The notes beneath the pieces were generated by a model, which did not search any database, was not told where the DNA came from, and saw only the letters and a program-made list of their open reading frames with translations. From Chionoecetes opilio (taxonomy: Eukaryota; Arthropoda; Malacostraca; Decapoda; Majidae): DNA of 64,000 nucleotides. Of this stretch, positions 19,996 to 32,309 are shown piece after piece. The position numbers were made by a program, and so were the translations under genes. The stretch lies in contig JACEEZ010023407.1 in the NCBI GenBank assembly GCA_016584305.1, positions 641,606 to 705,605 of the forward strand. The letters run 5' to 3'. The stretch's first letter is position 1; each line of letters opens with the position of its first letter.

Positions 19996-20640
19996 CAACG
20001 GTAATATAGCACCTGGAATATCAATTTCACGCAAATTACTTTAAATTCTCCCATCGTCGTAGTTTTTCCTCCGTAGGTCCACCCGCGGCGGCCCCGGCTT
20101 ATCCCCACAATGCACTGATGTAAACAAACCGTGACGTAGTTATGTCTGGGGCCCATTAGCAGACGACGCACCATGGCTCGGTGACGTCACCCGAGGCAGC
20201 CCCCCCCCCCCGTGGCAATCCAAAAGCATGTGAACACATAAATATATATAGTACTTGAAGAATTTTAGGTGTTTCTAATATTAAATTTTTTTGCGATATG
20301 GCATATACTGGCATTATTTAGGAGTGCAGCAAGAAAGCTGTGCATTTCCAGAGAGCTTAGCACCCATTTCCGACCGATACGGCCCCGATAAATGTATGGA
20401 GAAGGTTTAAACGCTGGGGGAGGGCAGGTTATGTGATGCAGATGGTGGAATCTCCCTGACGTCATCAGCAAGTTTCGCGCGGCGGCTGGAATGGGTCTGA
20501 TTTTTTTCCCGCGCTTCGGAAAAAATTCGTATTTTTATGGAAATAAGGCGTGGAATTTTTTTATTTTTATGTGGATTAAGTGTTTTGAATGAACATTCAA
20601 CATATCTATGCAAAGAAAAAATAGGTCTGGACGACTACTT
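19996..20640. repeat. Dispersed repeat: shared segments with 63083-63245 and 33340-34085
   Basis: 19996-20155 (ggtaatatagcacctggaat ... accgtgacgtagttatg) matches 63086-63229, where it is the right arm and outer flank of a foldback. 20157-20640 (gcagacgacgcaccatgg ... aaataggtctggacgac) matches the two ends of the foldback at 33345-34085, but without most of its centre. Includes a C homopolymer near 20200. No coding reading. Confidence 0.7.
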
Positions 20641-21137
20641 TAAGGGGTGGTTCTGAAGGGCTACACATCAACCTTGAAGTTTGACAGCAAATTTGGTTTT
20701 TGAATAAATGCACAAACATGCAATAAGCTCTCAGTTTCTTTTTTGCTGCATCCTGTTTCGCACTGCACTGCAAGTCTGGCTTCGTTGGAACTGCTCGTGT
20801 CCCTCAATCTATATAAGCTACCCATCAAATATCTCCATTTTCTGAGTAAAGGACAGTTCATAGAAATCTTATGGTATCCTAAAATATGTCCACCTACTTC
20901 CTAATAGTCTTGAAGATTAAACTTACTTGTCATCTGGTGGCTGTCTGGGAACCTCCCGTCAACTCCAGTGCTGCGGGTCAAGGGGTGTAAGCTATTTTCC
21001 ATTATTCCCTACCAAACCAGCTACAATTAAGTGTTGTCATGGTCAACATAGGTTTATGCAAAAGAAAATATAAGGGTTTTACATTATTCATGGAGTTATA
21101 ATGAGGATTGTTGGCAAAATAAAACCATTCGACCATA

Positions 21138-21297
21138 TGTGTCCTACAACATTCTATTAAATAATGTAGAGGAATGCATCAAGGCAGGTGTATGGGTAAA
21201 TATTACCTTCTCTTTGCATGCCTGAAGGTAAAATTCACCTATACACCCACCTTGATGCTTTCCTCTACATTATTTAATAGAATGTTGTAGGACACAT
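21138..21297. repeat. Imperfect hairpin, about 74-bp arms
   Basis: atgtgtcctacaacattcta ... attaccttc is followed after 12-13 nt by its near-exact reverse complement, ending taggacacat. Arms differ at about six positions. It lies at the junction of the left foldback arm and the LINE insertion. Confidence 0.88.
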
Positions 21298-21309
21298 TTA
21301 AATCAATCA

Positions 21310-22720
21310 CTGGGGGCATACGCATGGGGGACACGTCGCCTCGCCCACCCTACGACGCCACTCCCGGGGGTCACCTCGCGCGAGTCCCCGTGCAGGCTCC
21401 CTTCCCATATCAAGTAACTCTCGACAGGAAGCATCAACTTGCTCCAGCCACGAGCCTTGTGCTCGCCCCCTTGGCCTCCTCCACGCAGGATTGTCTCCTA
21501 CAGATACAACCCGATGGGAAGGATCGGTTTCAGGGTAGCGTGCCACATGCTTATATAGCCGAAGATGGCGCTGATGGACTATGCAGGTAATAAGCCTCGA
21601 TTCAGTCTCACGGTGCAATCGCTGGTTTGACACGTAATCATCCCAGCGATACCCCATGATTCTTCAATGACACTTATTACCAAAGGCATCGATTCGCCTT
21701 TTCAAGACGCTATTTAGTGTCCATGTCACACAGCCATAGAGAAAGACAGGGATGACAAGCAACTTAAAGATCCGGATCTTTGTCCTCCTGCACAGGTACC
21801 GACAACGCCAAATACTCCTGCTGAGCGAGTCCACAACACCGTGGGCTATGCAAATCCGACTTAAGACTTTTTGACGAGGACCTCCAGCGACTCAGCAAAT
21901 ATTACTGCATCATCGGCGAAAACAAGATCAGTGATCTTGGTGTTGCCGAGGGATGCTCCACAATCACTTTGATCTACAACTTTGCCCAATACCCAGTCCA
22001 TACAAGTGTTGGAAAATGATGGGACAAGGACGCACTGTTTCCTCACTCATGTATTCACAGGAAAAAAGCTGAATACATCTCCCCCACACTTCACAGCACC
22101 CTCAGTCCCAGAATACAGACCAGTCATCAAACCAATAGTCCTTGCAGGAACTCCGCAAAGTCGCAGAAGGTCCCAGAGTGATTCACGATGCACTGAGTCA
22201 AACGCTTTCTTGAAATCAACATAGGCTGCAAGCATCCCCTGTCGAATCTCAAGTCGGCGTTCCACCAGGATACGAAGCGCTAGGATATGGTCCGTTGTTG
22301 ACTTACCAGGCGTGAACCCAGATTGCTGAGGTCTCTGATGCTTCAGCAGATGACTGCGGATCCGTGTCAGCAATAGATGGGCAAGCACCTTGCCTAGCAC
22401 GCTAAACAATGTAGAGCCGCGATAATTGTTGCAGTCCTGACGGTCCCCTTTCCCTTTCCAGATAGGGACGACCAACTCCATTTTCAAGTCAGGAGGAATG
22501 GTACCTGATTGCCACACGGCAGTCAGGGTAGCATGCAACCCGCGAATCATGGCCTTACCCCCAGCTTTGAGGAGCCCTGCACTGATATTACAGACACCAG
22601 GTGCCTTTACACCCGTCAACTTTGCTACAGCCTCACTGACTTCGTCAAGAGAGGGTGCGGTTTCGTCAATGGAAGGATCGTCATCCACTGCCCGTAATCC
22701 AGTGGTGTGACTGGTCACAC
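21310..22720 (-). pseudogene. Non-LTR retrotransposon reverse transcriptase fragment
   Basis: Minus-strand landmarks are LVVPIWKGKGD (about 22460), NNYRGSTLFSVLGKVLA, QQSGFTPGKSTTDHILALR, AYVDFKKAFDSVHRESLW (motif A, about 22220), ITDLVFADDAVIFAESLEVL (motif C with FADD, about 21930), FLYGCVTWTLNS, then GYRWDDYVSNQRL, HVARYPETDPSHRV and WRRPRGRAQGSWLEQVD near the C-terminus. A single TGA (22047-22049) interrupts the frame before the motif-C segment, and roughly 70 residues are missing just after SLEVL. The endonuclease is absent. It differs from the CR1-like family elsewhere in the window. Clade not assigned. Confidence 0.85.
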
Positions 22721-23112
22721 CAATGGACACATACACATACATAGGACACATATTGTCGAATACTTTTATTTTGCCAACAAACCTCATTATAATGCCATGA
22801 ATAATGTAAAACCCTCATATTTTATTTTGCATAATCCTATTTTGACCATGACAAAACTTAATTGTAGCTGGTTTGGTAGGGAATAATGGAAAATAAGTCT
22901 AGCCTGACACCACTTGACCAGATGTACTCGAGTTGACGAGACCAGATGTCAGGTAAGTTTAATCTTTAAGTCTATTATGAAGTAGGTGGAAAAATTTTAG
23001 GATACCATAAGATTTATATGAACTGTCCTTTACTCAGAAAATGGAGATATTGGATGGGTAGCTTATATAGATTGAGGGACACGAGCACTTCCAGCGAGGT
23101 CAGACTTGCAGT

Positions 23113-24010
23113 TGTAATGCGAGAAAATGGGTTAATCCTGAGACTCATGATTGACGAAGAGGTCACGTTCAGTGGTGGGAGTAAAGTAATATATAAATGT
23201 CGAGTAATTAAATGCTCGCAATTTTCCTTCACTCCTCAGTTCTTAATCAATAGATTTAGTTTCCGACAATATTTTTGTGCCCGCGGTCGCTGGTGACGTC
23301 ACGGCAAGAAGGAGAGAAGAGAGGGAAGGTAGCCATATTTTTTATCTCTCTCACCAAGCCTGGCCTCGACAGCACGTGTAGGGAGTTGTGTCTTACAGCC
23401 CATTTCAAAGGTATGTGTGAGGAGGTGTATTGGTGGGGATGTATAGGGGATTGATTATTTATCTGTTGGAGCTTGAATATTCATTGCATTATGTGTTTCC
23501 AAGGGTTTTGGAGCGGAGTGAGCTGAGTGAGCTGAGTGACCATGAGGGGGTGGCTTAGCACGTGAGGCGGACCCACGTGTGGGTCCGCCTCATGATGGTG
23601 TGAGCTGAGCTGAGTGGATGACCGTGGACACACCAGTGTATACAGCTAAGGCCATGACTCATAGCGAGTGTGTGTGTGTGTATAGGTACTTTACACAGTG
23701 ACAGTGGGGTGAAGGAATTCTTGGGTTTTTGTTAAACACGAGTGAGAGTCGCGTCGTGTCGGTGTTCATATTGTGCAGTGATTTATTTTTGTGAAACCTT
23801 AGGTTAAGTAGGGACGTGAATACTGGCCCATCAGTATGTGATAATATACTGAAACCCTGTTAACGAGTCGTTTATTAAGTCCCAGTAATACTCACATATT
23901 CTCCAAATCTTTAATTTTTTTTTTCCCACTTATTGTGGGTGGTGGCAGCGTAATCGCCAGGTTTGTGGAGCCCTTCGAGTTAACATCAAGCTATAAGGGG
24001 GGGCGCTACA
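23113..24010 (+). repeat. 5' LTR (approximate 3' border)
   Basis: Begins TG at 23113 and plausibly ends ...gcgctaca at 24010, giving about 900 bp with TG...CA ends. TGGTGGCAGCTGGG follows at 24013 as a primer-binding candidate. A similar TGGTGGCAGCG at 23940 is an alternative, which would shorten the LTR. The region 23510-23630 carries repeated gagctgagtga words. Confidence 0.6.
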
Positions 24011-24029
24011 GCTGGTGGCAGCTGGGTTA

Positions 24030-27000
24030 GATCCATTTGAGGGCTCCTTTTACCCACGCGCAAACCTAATTCCTTTTTATTTTTAAGTGCCAGGGGCCCA
24101 GTGAATCACATCCATGTACAGGGTAGCGTTAGTCGGTCATGGGAAGGTCCCTGGGCCCGGGGAAAAGAAAAATGATCCCTAACGTAACAGTGGGACTTTT
24201 ATAGAGCGCCAGAGGCAAAAATTAGAACTTTTTTCTTCAATGATAGATTGAACGGAATATTGAAAGAAAAAATTTTGAGTTAGTCATCCTATGTTTGGGA
24301 AATTTTAATGAATCAAAAAAACAGTAAGGGGGGAGACATAGGGGGAAAATATTAGGTGGTAAAAAAAAACCGTACGGCCAACGTGCCCCCCTTTGGGAAA
24401 AAGGTTTGTATGATAAAACCCCGGATCATAAAAAAACCTTTACGCTAGGAGGGTTGAGCAAAAAAACATACGATAAAGTAGCAAAAGCGTTTAAATAAAA
24501 AATTGAACAAGAAACTAACTCATTGGGAAAATTAAAACTTTAACGCCAAACCATATGCACAAGATTTAAAGCGCTGATGGAGTGAAATTTAACGGGGACG
24601 GGCAGGAGCTTTATATATGAAAAACTCGTAAATGTAATCATCCCCAAACCCTTCAGGCTTTGGGCTGCATTTGCGGTTTTAGGGGCCCGGTTTCCCCACC
24701 TTAGAATTTAAAATAAGTGCATGTCACGTTGGGGTTTTTAGACCCCCGGGGAACAAAAAGCAATTCTGGGGGTTTTGTCGTGGCTTTTAATACCCAAACC
24801 GAAAAAAACCCCCAAACACTAGCCCTAGTAATATTTTAGCATATAGTTTTTTTTTTCTCCAAGATGGAGGTTTGTTTTAAATTTTTCCATAGAGGTTTTT
24901 GGGTTTCCTCCAAAATAGAGCAGAGGGGTATGGGAGTTTAAGAAGGAGGAAGTAGGGGAACCCAAAAATGGGGAACGATACCGGGGCCCCCCAAAAAAAA
25001 CAACGAGGGGTTTAAAAAAGGGATGAGTCGTTAGAACAAAAAAGTGGAAAGAACAAAAAGGGGCTCTTAGTTTTTTGTTGAAAAAATAAGGGAGGGGAAA
25101 AGGGAAAGTCAGGAACCAGGGGAGGCATTGAAAAGCCTAGAGATATAGAAGCTAAAACCTCAGTGATTTGCAGGAACAAAACCCCAAGGGAAGGTTGAAA
25201 GTTTTTTTTCCCCAAAGGGAAAAAATTTGGGGGGGGGGGGTTCAGAGGATTTGGAGGAGGAAAAGGACCTTAGGGCAAGAGTAAACCCATGTTAGCTTTA
25301 TACATACAGAATACCCTCAGTCGGGTTTCAATTTTAAATCAGGGAAATACCCCAAAACTTTTTGGTATATGAAGAACTAACCAGAAATAATGTCGAAAGA
25401 ACCCTTTAAAAACAGTTTTTGGAGGAAAGTATGTTTGGGCCCGGAAGATCCTCAAGATTTCGCAACTAAACTAAAAATGCAAATACGCCTTTTGGAACAA
25501 AGTCAAAACATCCAGGAAAAATTTCCCCCGAGGGATAAATCAAAAAAACCCAAAATTTTTGAGAGGATTACCAACCCAAAGTGGGGAAAAAAATTAGTTT
25601 TTTTTTATGGTTTAACTTCCCCCTGAGAAAATTCATAGAGAAAGGGGAAAATGAGGGGGCCATCGCCTTTCGGAAGAGACACAAATAGAATATACGGGGG
25701 AAAAACCAAAACCCGGCACCCTTGTCAGAGATAACACCCGCTTCCCAGAGTTTCCCCCCCCCAATAAACGGGAAAACCAGTCACAGGAACTGCAGCCTTT
25801 CAGTCGGAAGTAAAGAACTGCGAGAACAGAGGGAAAGGAAAATGGGGAGGAAATTACAAGATTTGAGAGTAGGAAAACGACCAGAAGCTCCCAGTTTAGT
25901 TTGGAAAAGGGAAATTCCCAGACGTTTTTTTTCCCTACTGAAAAAATAAAAACAACCCCTCACCCGGCTGACTGTCAAAGGGAAGCCGGGAAAAAAACCC
26001 GCTTGTTTCGTTTGGGCCGGAGGGGGATGTAGGAGGGGCCCAGTCCAAGGGGGGCCCCGGGGAGGAAAGTGTTTCCCCAGGTGACTAATTAAAACAGGGG
26101 GGGAAATTTCCCCAAAAACCCCCTTGGGTCTTTAATGACCACGTCACAGAAGTATTATTAGCCCCACAGGCAGCGAATATTCACTTATAAAAGAAGAGCG
26201 CATTTTAAATTAAAAATTTTAAAATAAGAACCCACAGAAAACATCCCTAGTTTGACCGGTTTAATGAAAAGGGGTTTTTTGAGAATCTTAGGCAAGTGAA
26301 AGAAAAAAACCCTGGAGCAGATATAACAATGAAGTGTTAATTTTATTAGTCCCCCCCAGACAAGTATTCATCCCCCCAAAATTCCCGGGAAAGGAAATAA
26401 AATAAAATGGACTAGAAAAATTTGCCCAAAAAATTTTAAAAAAAAAAAAAAATCTGGGGGGCTAACAAAAATTAACCCCTTAAATTTGGGTTTGGGAACA
26501 CCGATAGGGGCAAAGAGCATTTAAGGGAGGGGGGGAGGGGAAAAAGATGAAGTCCCATAAATCAACCCTGTCTTTAAAAGAATACAGAAAAGCGTGCATA
26601 AGACCAGAAAAAAACTCAATGGTAGAATTACCAGGGGAAACGGATAGGGGGAAAACCATTCTCAGGGTGGACCCAAAAAAGAAAAGTGCAAGTTAGCACC
26701 TATGTGTGTCCAGGTTAAAAAGAAAAAAACTATCTTTCACCAATAATTAAAAATTAAAAAACGTAATGGACAGCTAAAGTTACGTTCGGGTACAGTTTTA
26801 GCTAAGTATGGAGTAGAAAACTCAGAAGAAATTAAAAGAGCAGAAAGTTAGGAGGACCCGGTCTCCCCATACAGAGAAACGCTTTTTCCCCGGGATAGTG
26901 ATGCAAAGAAAAGGGTTTGTGGTACTAGACAGGAAGGGAAAAAAGGGCTATTCTGGAAAAGGGAATTTGGAAGCCCCAAAGTGGACAGGAGAGACACAAT

Positions 27001-30000
27001 CTTTTCCCTTGAAAAAAAACAACACCATAAATTATTTATTTAGATGCGGAGAACTGGGCCACCATAAAAATTTAAACCCCGCTATATTCGGGTTTGTTAT
27101 TTCCAAAACCGTGTAGAGGGGGGTCCATATAGGAACCCGGGAAAGAAAGCCAAGGAATTAATAGTTTAAAATGTTGAGAGAAATGGAAGAAAAGGGGACA
27201 TAATAAAAAATTTCCCAACAGCTGCGGGGTTTTAAGTCCTATAGTACGGGTTTTTAACAAGCAAATGGGGAAAAAAGGTGTGTCGGATTATAGGAAAGTG
27301 AATAAACATTTAGCTACTGATATACACCCCCTACCCAAATTGGAAGATTTAGTAGAGTGGGTTTACGGGCTATGAACTATCCACCCTAGATAGGGACAGA
27401 TGCATTTTATAAATTTCTGTTGGTTTAAAGAGAAAGTAGAGATCTAAAAATTTTTCATTGAAGGACTTCCTTATATAGATTCAAAAACCCCCTTTTGGAG
27501 TAAATTTGCAGGGGCGGCAATTTTCTCTCGAAAAAATTACCCCAAATTTTTAAAACCCTTTTTACTGAAAGAGAACTGGCTTAAAACCCCTACCCTGGAT
27601 ATTTTATCCTGATGGAAACCCATTTCGGGGTTTCTTTTTGGAAAGGATCGATGGGGTTATTTAAAACATCTGACAAAATTTGGGAAAGTCAAATTTAAAT
27701 TTGACCAAATGTAAAAAAAAGGGCAAAGAAAATTTTTAGTTTTCGGGGGCACGTAGCCCCCAAAGGAAGGTTCCACCCCAAACCCCCAGACAACATAGAA
27801 GCGTAAAAAAATTTAAAAACCCCCCCCACTAATATCAAGGAAACCGGGAAGTTTCATGGGAATGGTATTTTTTCTATGGGGGAAGTACAGAGGCATGTCG
27901 TGGGGGTTGTCCTGTGACTCAATTTTTTAAAGATTTTTTAAAAAATTTTAAAATACTTTGGATGTTTTTTTTTGGGGGGCAAATTTTTAGTAATGATGTT
28001 ATGTGCGTTTGGGTTTTTTAAATATTTTGGGGCCCGTTTTGATTATTTTGTGAAATTTGTTAAAGGGGTTTTTCGGAGTATATTTGTGTCTTGTAACAAA
28101 ACCCAATAAGTAATGGTTTGTTCATGATATTATAGGGTTTTTAGGGTTTGTTTCCCGGGGAAAATTAACCTTCTTGGGCTACAACTATTTTTTTTATTTA
28201 TAATGATAGGTACCATTGGGATATTTTTTCTGTAATCTTAAATTATGAATGTGTTAAAGTTTTTCTTTTTAGTCAAAAAAACTAAACTAAACTAAACTAC
28301 ATAAAGGATTCGTAAAATACGATGCCCATCACTAATTTTATAAGGGAAAAAAAACCCCCTTCGAATGGTCCCGAAAGGAAAACCAGAAAAAACATTTCAG
28401 ATACTAAAAAAATTTTAAAAGGGCTTGTGCTTCCCTCTAAAAAGGCCAAATCAATAAAACCTTTTTTGGGTTTGGGGTACCCATGCAGTCAAAATCATGG
28501 GGGAGCAGTACTAATGCAGAAGGGTGAAAAGGGCAAAAACCCCGGAATTTTCTTACTTTTTTCCCAAAAAAATAAAAAACCCTTGAAAAAGCGATTTCTC
28601 AGCAACAGATAGGGAACCCTAGGGGTAGTTTTAAACTTGCAGACAGTTTTTTAAACATTTCCTGTGGGGAACCAAAATTATCACAAACAAAAACCCCCAA
28701 AACCGTTAGTGTCAGTCCCTTTAAAAAAAACGAACCAAAACACCTTCGATGAAAAAAGGTGGGTCCCAGAATTTAGAGACTATAAGGGGGATCAAAAAAA
28801 ATAAAAAAGCAGGGGAAAAAAGAAACCCCTGTAGCCCGACCAGCTTAGTAGACCATAAAAAAAATCATTCCCCAAAGGCAAGTAGAAGAGAGATTTGGGT
28901 TGGGAAAAAAATAAAGAAGAAAACAAGGAAAAAGCAACGAGAGGGGCCTCAAGATGGGGAGAAAAAAGAAGTATCTAAAGGAAAGGGGAAAAACCCAGAC
29001 TAAATACCCCAGAAGTACTTTTGATTTAATTTGGGGATAGAAGGGTTTTTAAATTTTCCTAAACAGCAGTTTGATAAAAAGGTACACTTTCTTATTTGGG
29101 TTTTTCCTAGTAAACTGAAAACAAACGGCCTTTAAATTAATTTTATAATAAGGGGAAACAAAGGGCTTTTGGGGAGAGGAAGTCAATAAGTAAAGCAAAA
29201 GGATATTTTTTTTGGCCCAACTTGAAAACGGATGTGAGAGAAAAATTGGGGAAATGTTTTAAAAACCCGCCAACAGCATAAGGGTATCGTGGGCTTTCCC
29301 AATAATGTCAAGAAATTTCCGTTTAGTAAGTAGACCCCTAGAGAGGATAAGCATAGACAAACCGGGCATAGGAAAGGGAAACCCACGGTACCGCTTTGTA
29401 TTTTAAAAGAAACATTAAAAAGTAGGTTTCTGTGTTTTTTTAAATTAAGAACTGGATGACCGAGGGAAATATGGGAAGAATTTTTTTGGGAAAATATTAG
29501 TGTATTTGGAGCACCCAAAACATTGTTGTTAGATAAAAGCAAGGAATTTACGGGCTCAAAAAAATTTTAAAAAATGTGTGGGTTCAGTTTAAAACAGTTA
29601 GGTACACCCCGGGCCATCATCCCCCGGGAATTTGTATCTCTGAAAGGATGCACCGAACAAAAAAACAAATTTTTAAAAACCCGTTCCAGGGTTATCCCAA
29701 TAGATGGCCCAGTTACTTTTTAGAAACCCAAAAGATTTTCGAATGGCGTGCATGAGACAATGGGTACCCAAACCTGTCTGTCTATGCTTTCTTTTTCCCC
29801 TACGCTCCAAAGGGTTTATTAGTTTGGGAAGTTAAAACAAATTGGGCCAGAGGAGGGAAAAAAACAGTTTGGGACACGAAATCATCACGAGAACAAATTT
29901 GGAAAAGAAGTAGAAAAAGGGGGGAGAAAACAAGTGAAAAAGGAAAAAAAAGGAGGGTTTGGGGGAAAGAAAAATTTTGGGGGGGGTGAAAAAAAAACGC

Positions 30001-31000
30001 TTTTAGCCGGGGACCAAAAGAAACACTTTCGGTTTTAAAGGGGTTTTTAAACCCTACAAAATAGTGGAATATTTAGAGATGGGGTGATATGTGTTAAAAA
30101 TATTTTGACGGGAAACGGTACAAAACGGCCAACCCAAATTAAGCAATAAAAGGGCCCAAAAGGGGTGGCTGTTGGAGCCAGCAAAAAAAGTAATAATTGG
30201 GGGAAGAACTTTAACAACCACCACCTAGAGAGAGGGGGGCCAGTGAGGGGTAAGTAGAGGAAAGTTAAGACAGATGGTAAAAGGCATTCTAGAAAAGAGG
30301 GATTTTGTGAGATCCCCCCAGACCAAATTGTAAAGGTTTTGGGGAAGATTTCCTTGAGGGGGTACTAGACTACACCCATACAAATAAAAAAACCCTCAAA
30401 AGGGTGTCGTTAGACCCCCAGGGGTTTCTTGGCTTGAGCTTTTTCTCTTGGGTGATTGCCCCAGGAGTGTAGCCTAAAAAAAGGAGGGAGCCTTTTCCCA
30501 AATTAAAGGAAAAGGGGATGGAGAAATCCCGTCCCTGATTTTTTTTTCCCCAGCGCCTATGCCCAGGTTTAGGGGGTAAAGGAATAAAACCCTTACAGAC
30601 TAGAGGGATGAGTCCAGTCGTGGGCTCTATATGGCTTTTTTCCCAAATTAAAAAAGAGATGAAGAGAAGGGTTTTCCCCTTTAAGGGAGTAAAAAATCAT
30701 TACATTTTATTAGTATCCCCCAACCCGGGTTTAAAATTCTGCTTGGTGAGGGGGGTGAAAAATTAAAAAAGCATTTCAAATTTTAATTTTTTGTGTCTGT
30801 TTAAAATTCTTTGAAGGGAAATTTTATTTTCCGCTTTAATTTTTATTTGGTTTTTGGGTGGATAGAAACCCCCATTGAAATTTTAAAAAAAAGAGGAGGG
30901 CCTGATTTGGGTTTTTGTGTATGGGTTAAATATTTTTTTTTACTTAGTTAGATATTTAAGGATTGTGATGAAGGACTGAGGAACAAGGAATTTTTTTTTG
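24030..31000 (+). pseudogene. Corrupted gag-pol: zinc knuckle, RT, RNase H, integrase
   Basis: A gag-like stretch PEDPQDFATKLKMQIRLLEQ (about 25450). CGELGHH (27044-27064) as part of a zinc knuckle. RT start DYRKVNKHL and PLPKLEDLVE (27286-27356), followed by YRFK (about 27470) and a damaged Y-x-D-D region near 27600. RNase H GAVLMQ (about 28510) and SATDRE (about 28600). Integrase HHPPGN and ERMHRTKKQ (about 29620-29680). These are separated by frame changes every few dozen bases, mostly at G, A, T or C runs. The order is that of Ty3/retroviral-type pol. I do not attempt to restore it. Errors are likely technical. Confidence 0.7.
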
Positions 31001-31015
31001 GGGGGGGGGAAGCCA

Positions 31016-31375
31016 TGTAATGCGAGAAAATGGGTTAATCCTGTTGGGCTTTTTATTTATTTACGAAAAAATTTTCCGTTGAGTGGGTTTTTAAGTAAAG
31101 TAAATAAAATTTCAAGGTCGCTAATTTTTTTAAATGCGCTTTTCCTTCCCTCCCAATTTCTTAATTTTTTTAATTGGGGGGTATTGGGTTTTCCCACAGT
31201 ATTTTTTGTGCCCGAGGGCCCCTGGTTTACACACGGCAAGAGGGGGAAAAGAGAGGGAGGTAGCCATATTATTTTTTCTCTCTTAACAAACCGGCCTCGA
31301 CAGCAAGGTAGGGAGTTGTGTCTTTCAAAACCCTTTTTAAAGGTATGTGTGGGGAGGTTTTATTGGGGGGATGTA
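31016..31375 (+). repeat. 3' LTR, truncated
   Basis: Matches the first part of the 5' LTR with many homopolymer-length differences. It is preceded by a G-run polypurine candidate (about 31000-31012). It breaks off at ggatgtatta, where similarity switches to the inverted-repeat arm described next. Confidence 0.75.
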
Positions 31376-32309
31376 TTACTCCGTCAGGGGAACCCCCGTT
31401 TTTTTGCCAACCGGTACACTCAAGATGGCAAAGACCATTGGGATCATTGGAAAGCTATTGGGATTCAGGGGAAAGATTTTGCCCTTGGGAGCAGTCTGGA
31501 TTTTTGGGAGCTTTATAATTTTTATCGCTTATTGAAAAGACCACCTATTGCGGAAAAATCCCGCCAAAGCGGTAAAAAAAACCTTGTAAGGGGGAAATTT
31601 TTATGTTAGGGCTACTGTTTATGGTTTTTACAGAGGTATGCCAATGCCCTTTTTTTTTTTAGCTTTAATTATGTTCCTATAAAAGCCATTTTTAGTAAAA
31701 AATTTGGTCAAATCAAAGATTTTTTTACTTTTTGAGGCCAAAATCTTATAATGCCCAAAAATTACCATTTTCTATATCTTTTTCAATCAGTAAGGGTTTT
31801 TGATATTTATAAGGGATTTTTTTTCATATTCAAAACCCCCATATTAAAAAGGGATCGAAAGTAGCCCTTTAATTTTCAACATATAAATTTTGACTGTAAG
31901 TAAAGGTGACCCTGGTGACACTATTTTACCAAAATAAAAAAAAAAACTGACGTATTTTTAGGCAATTCACGATAAAACTGGGGTTGATATCTTAAACTTA
32001 CAAATTTTTGGAGGGTTTTAAGGGGTTTAAAAAAACCCCATCTTTTGTTGAAATTTAATTTTTTCATTGCATTAAAACACTTCAATCCAAAAAAACAGTT
32101 TTAAAAAGTACAAACAGTTACTTTAAAGTTTTCAGTAATTCCCGGCCCTTTTTTACTTTTTTTGCGGTTTTTCAAAGTAATGATTAAAAAGGGGCTGAAT
32201 CGGGGCCTCAATTTTTTTTCTTTTGTTTATGGTTTTCTTTGGGAGAAAGGGACACGTCAGAGGGATAAATTTGGAAAACCCAAAACTTTCCCTTTTTCAT
32301 CAGGGGCAC

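Larger units (their letters stand above)
20765..23112. mobile_element. Long inverted-repeat (foldback) element interrupted by a LINE
   Basis: 20765-21145 and 22740-23112 are inverted copies of each other, roughly 380 bp per arm. The word gagggacacgagca, the stretch around gctggtttggtagggaataatgga, and ggcaaaataaaa/ttttattttgcc all recur inverted. Between the arms sit a smaller hairpin (21138-21297) and a minus-strand LINE fragment. The right arm ends exactly where the LTR of the next element starts (23113), so that element inserted into this one. No gene belonging to the foldback itself is seen. Confidence 0.8.
23113..31375 (+). mobile_element. LTR retrotransposon with gag-pol hidden by sequence errors
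   Basis: Direct repeats starting TGTAATGCGAGAAAATGGG occur at 23113 and 31016 and stay alignable for about 330-360 bp (shared gtgcccg, cacggcaag, gtagccatat, cctcgacagca, gggagttgtgtctt). Between them, frame-broken fragments in the correct order read as gag zinc knuckle, RT, RNase H and integrase. The right LTR is cut at about 31375, where another inverted-repeat element begins. The interior is full of homopolymer runs, so gene borders cannot be stated exactly. Confidence 0.8.

Noticed and set aside
24100..32300. Programmed frameshifting or RNA editing to explain broken pol frames
   Set aside because: Breaks are too many and centre on homopolymers, and they continue past the element border into a repeat whose other copy is clean.
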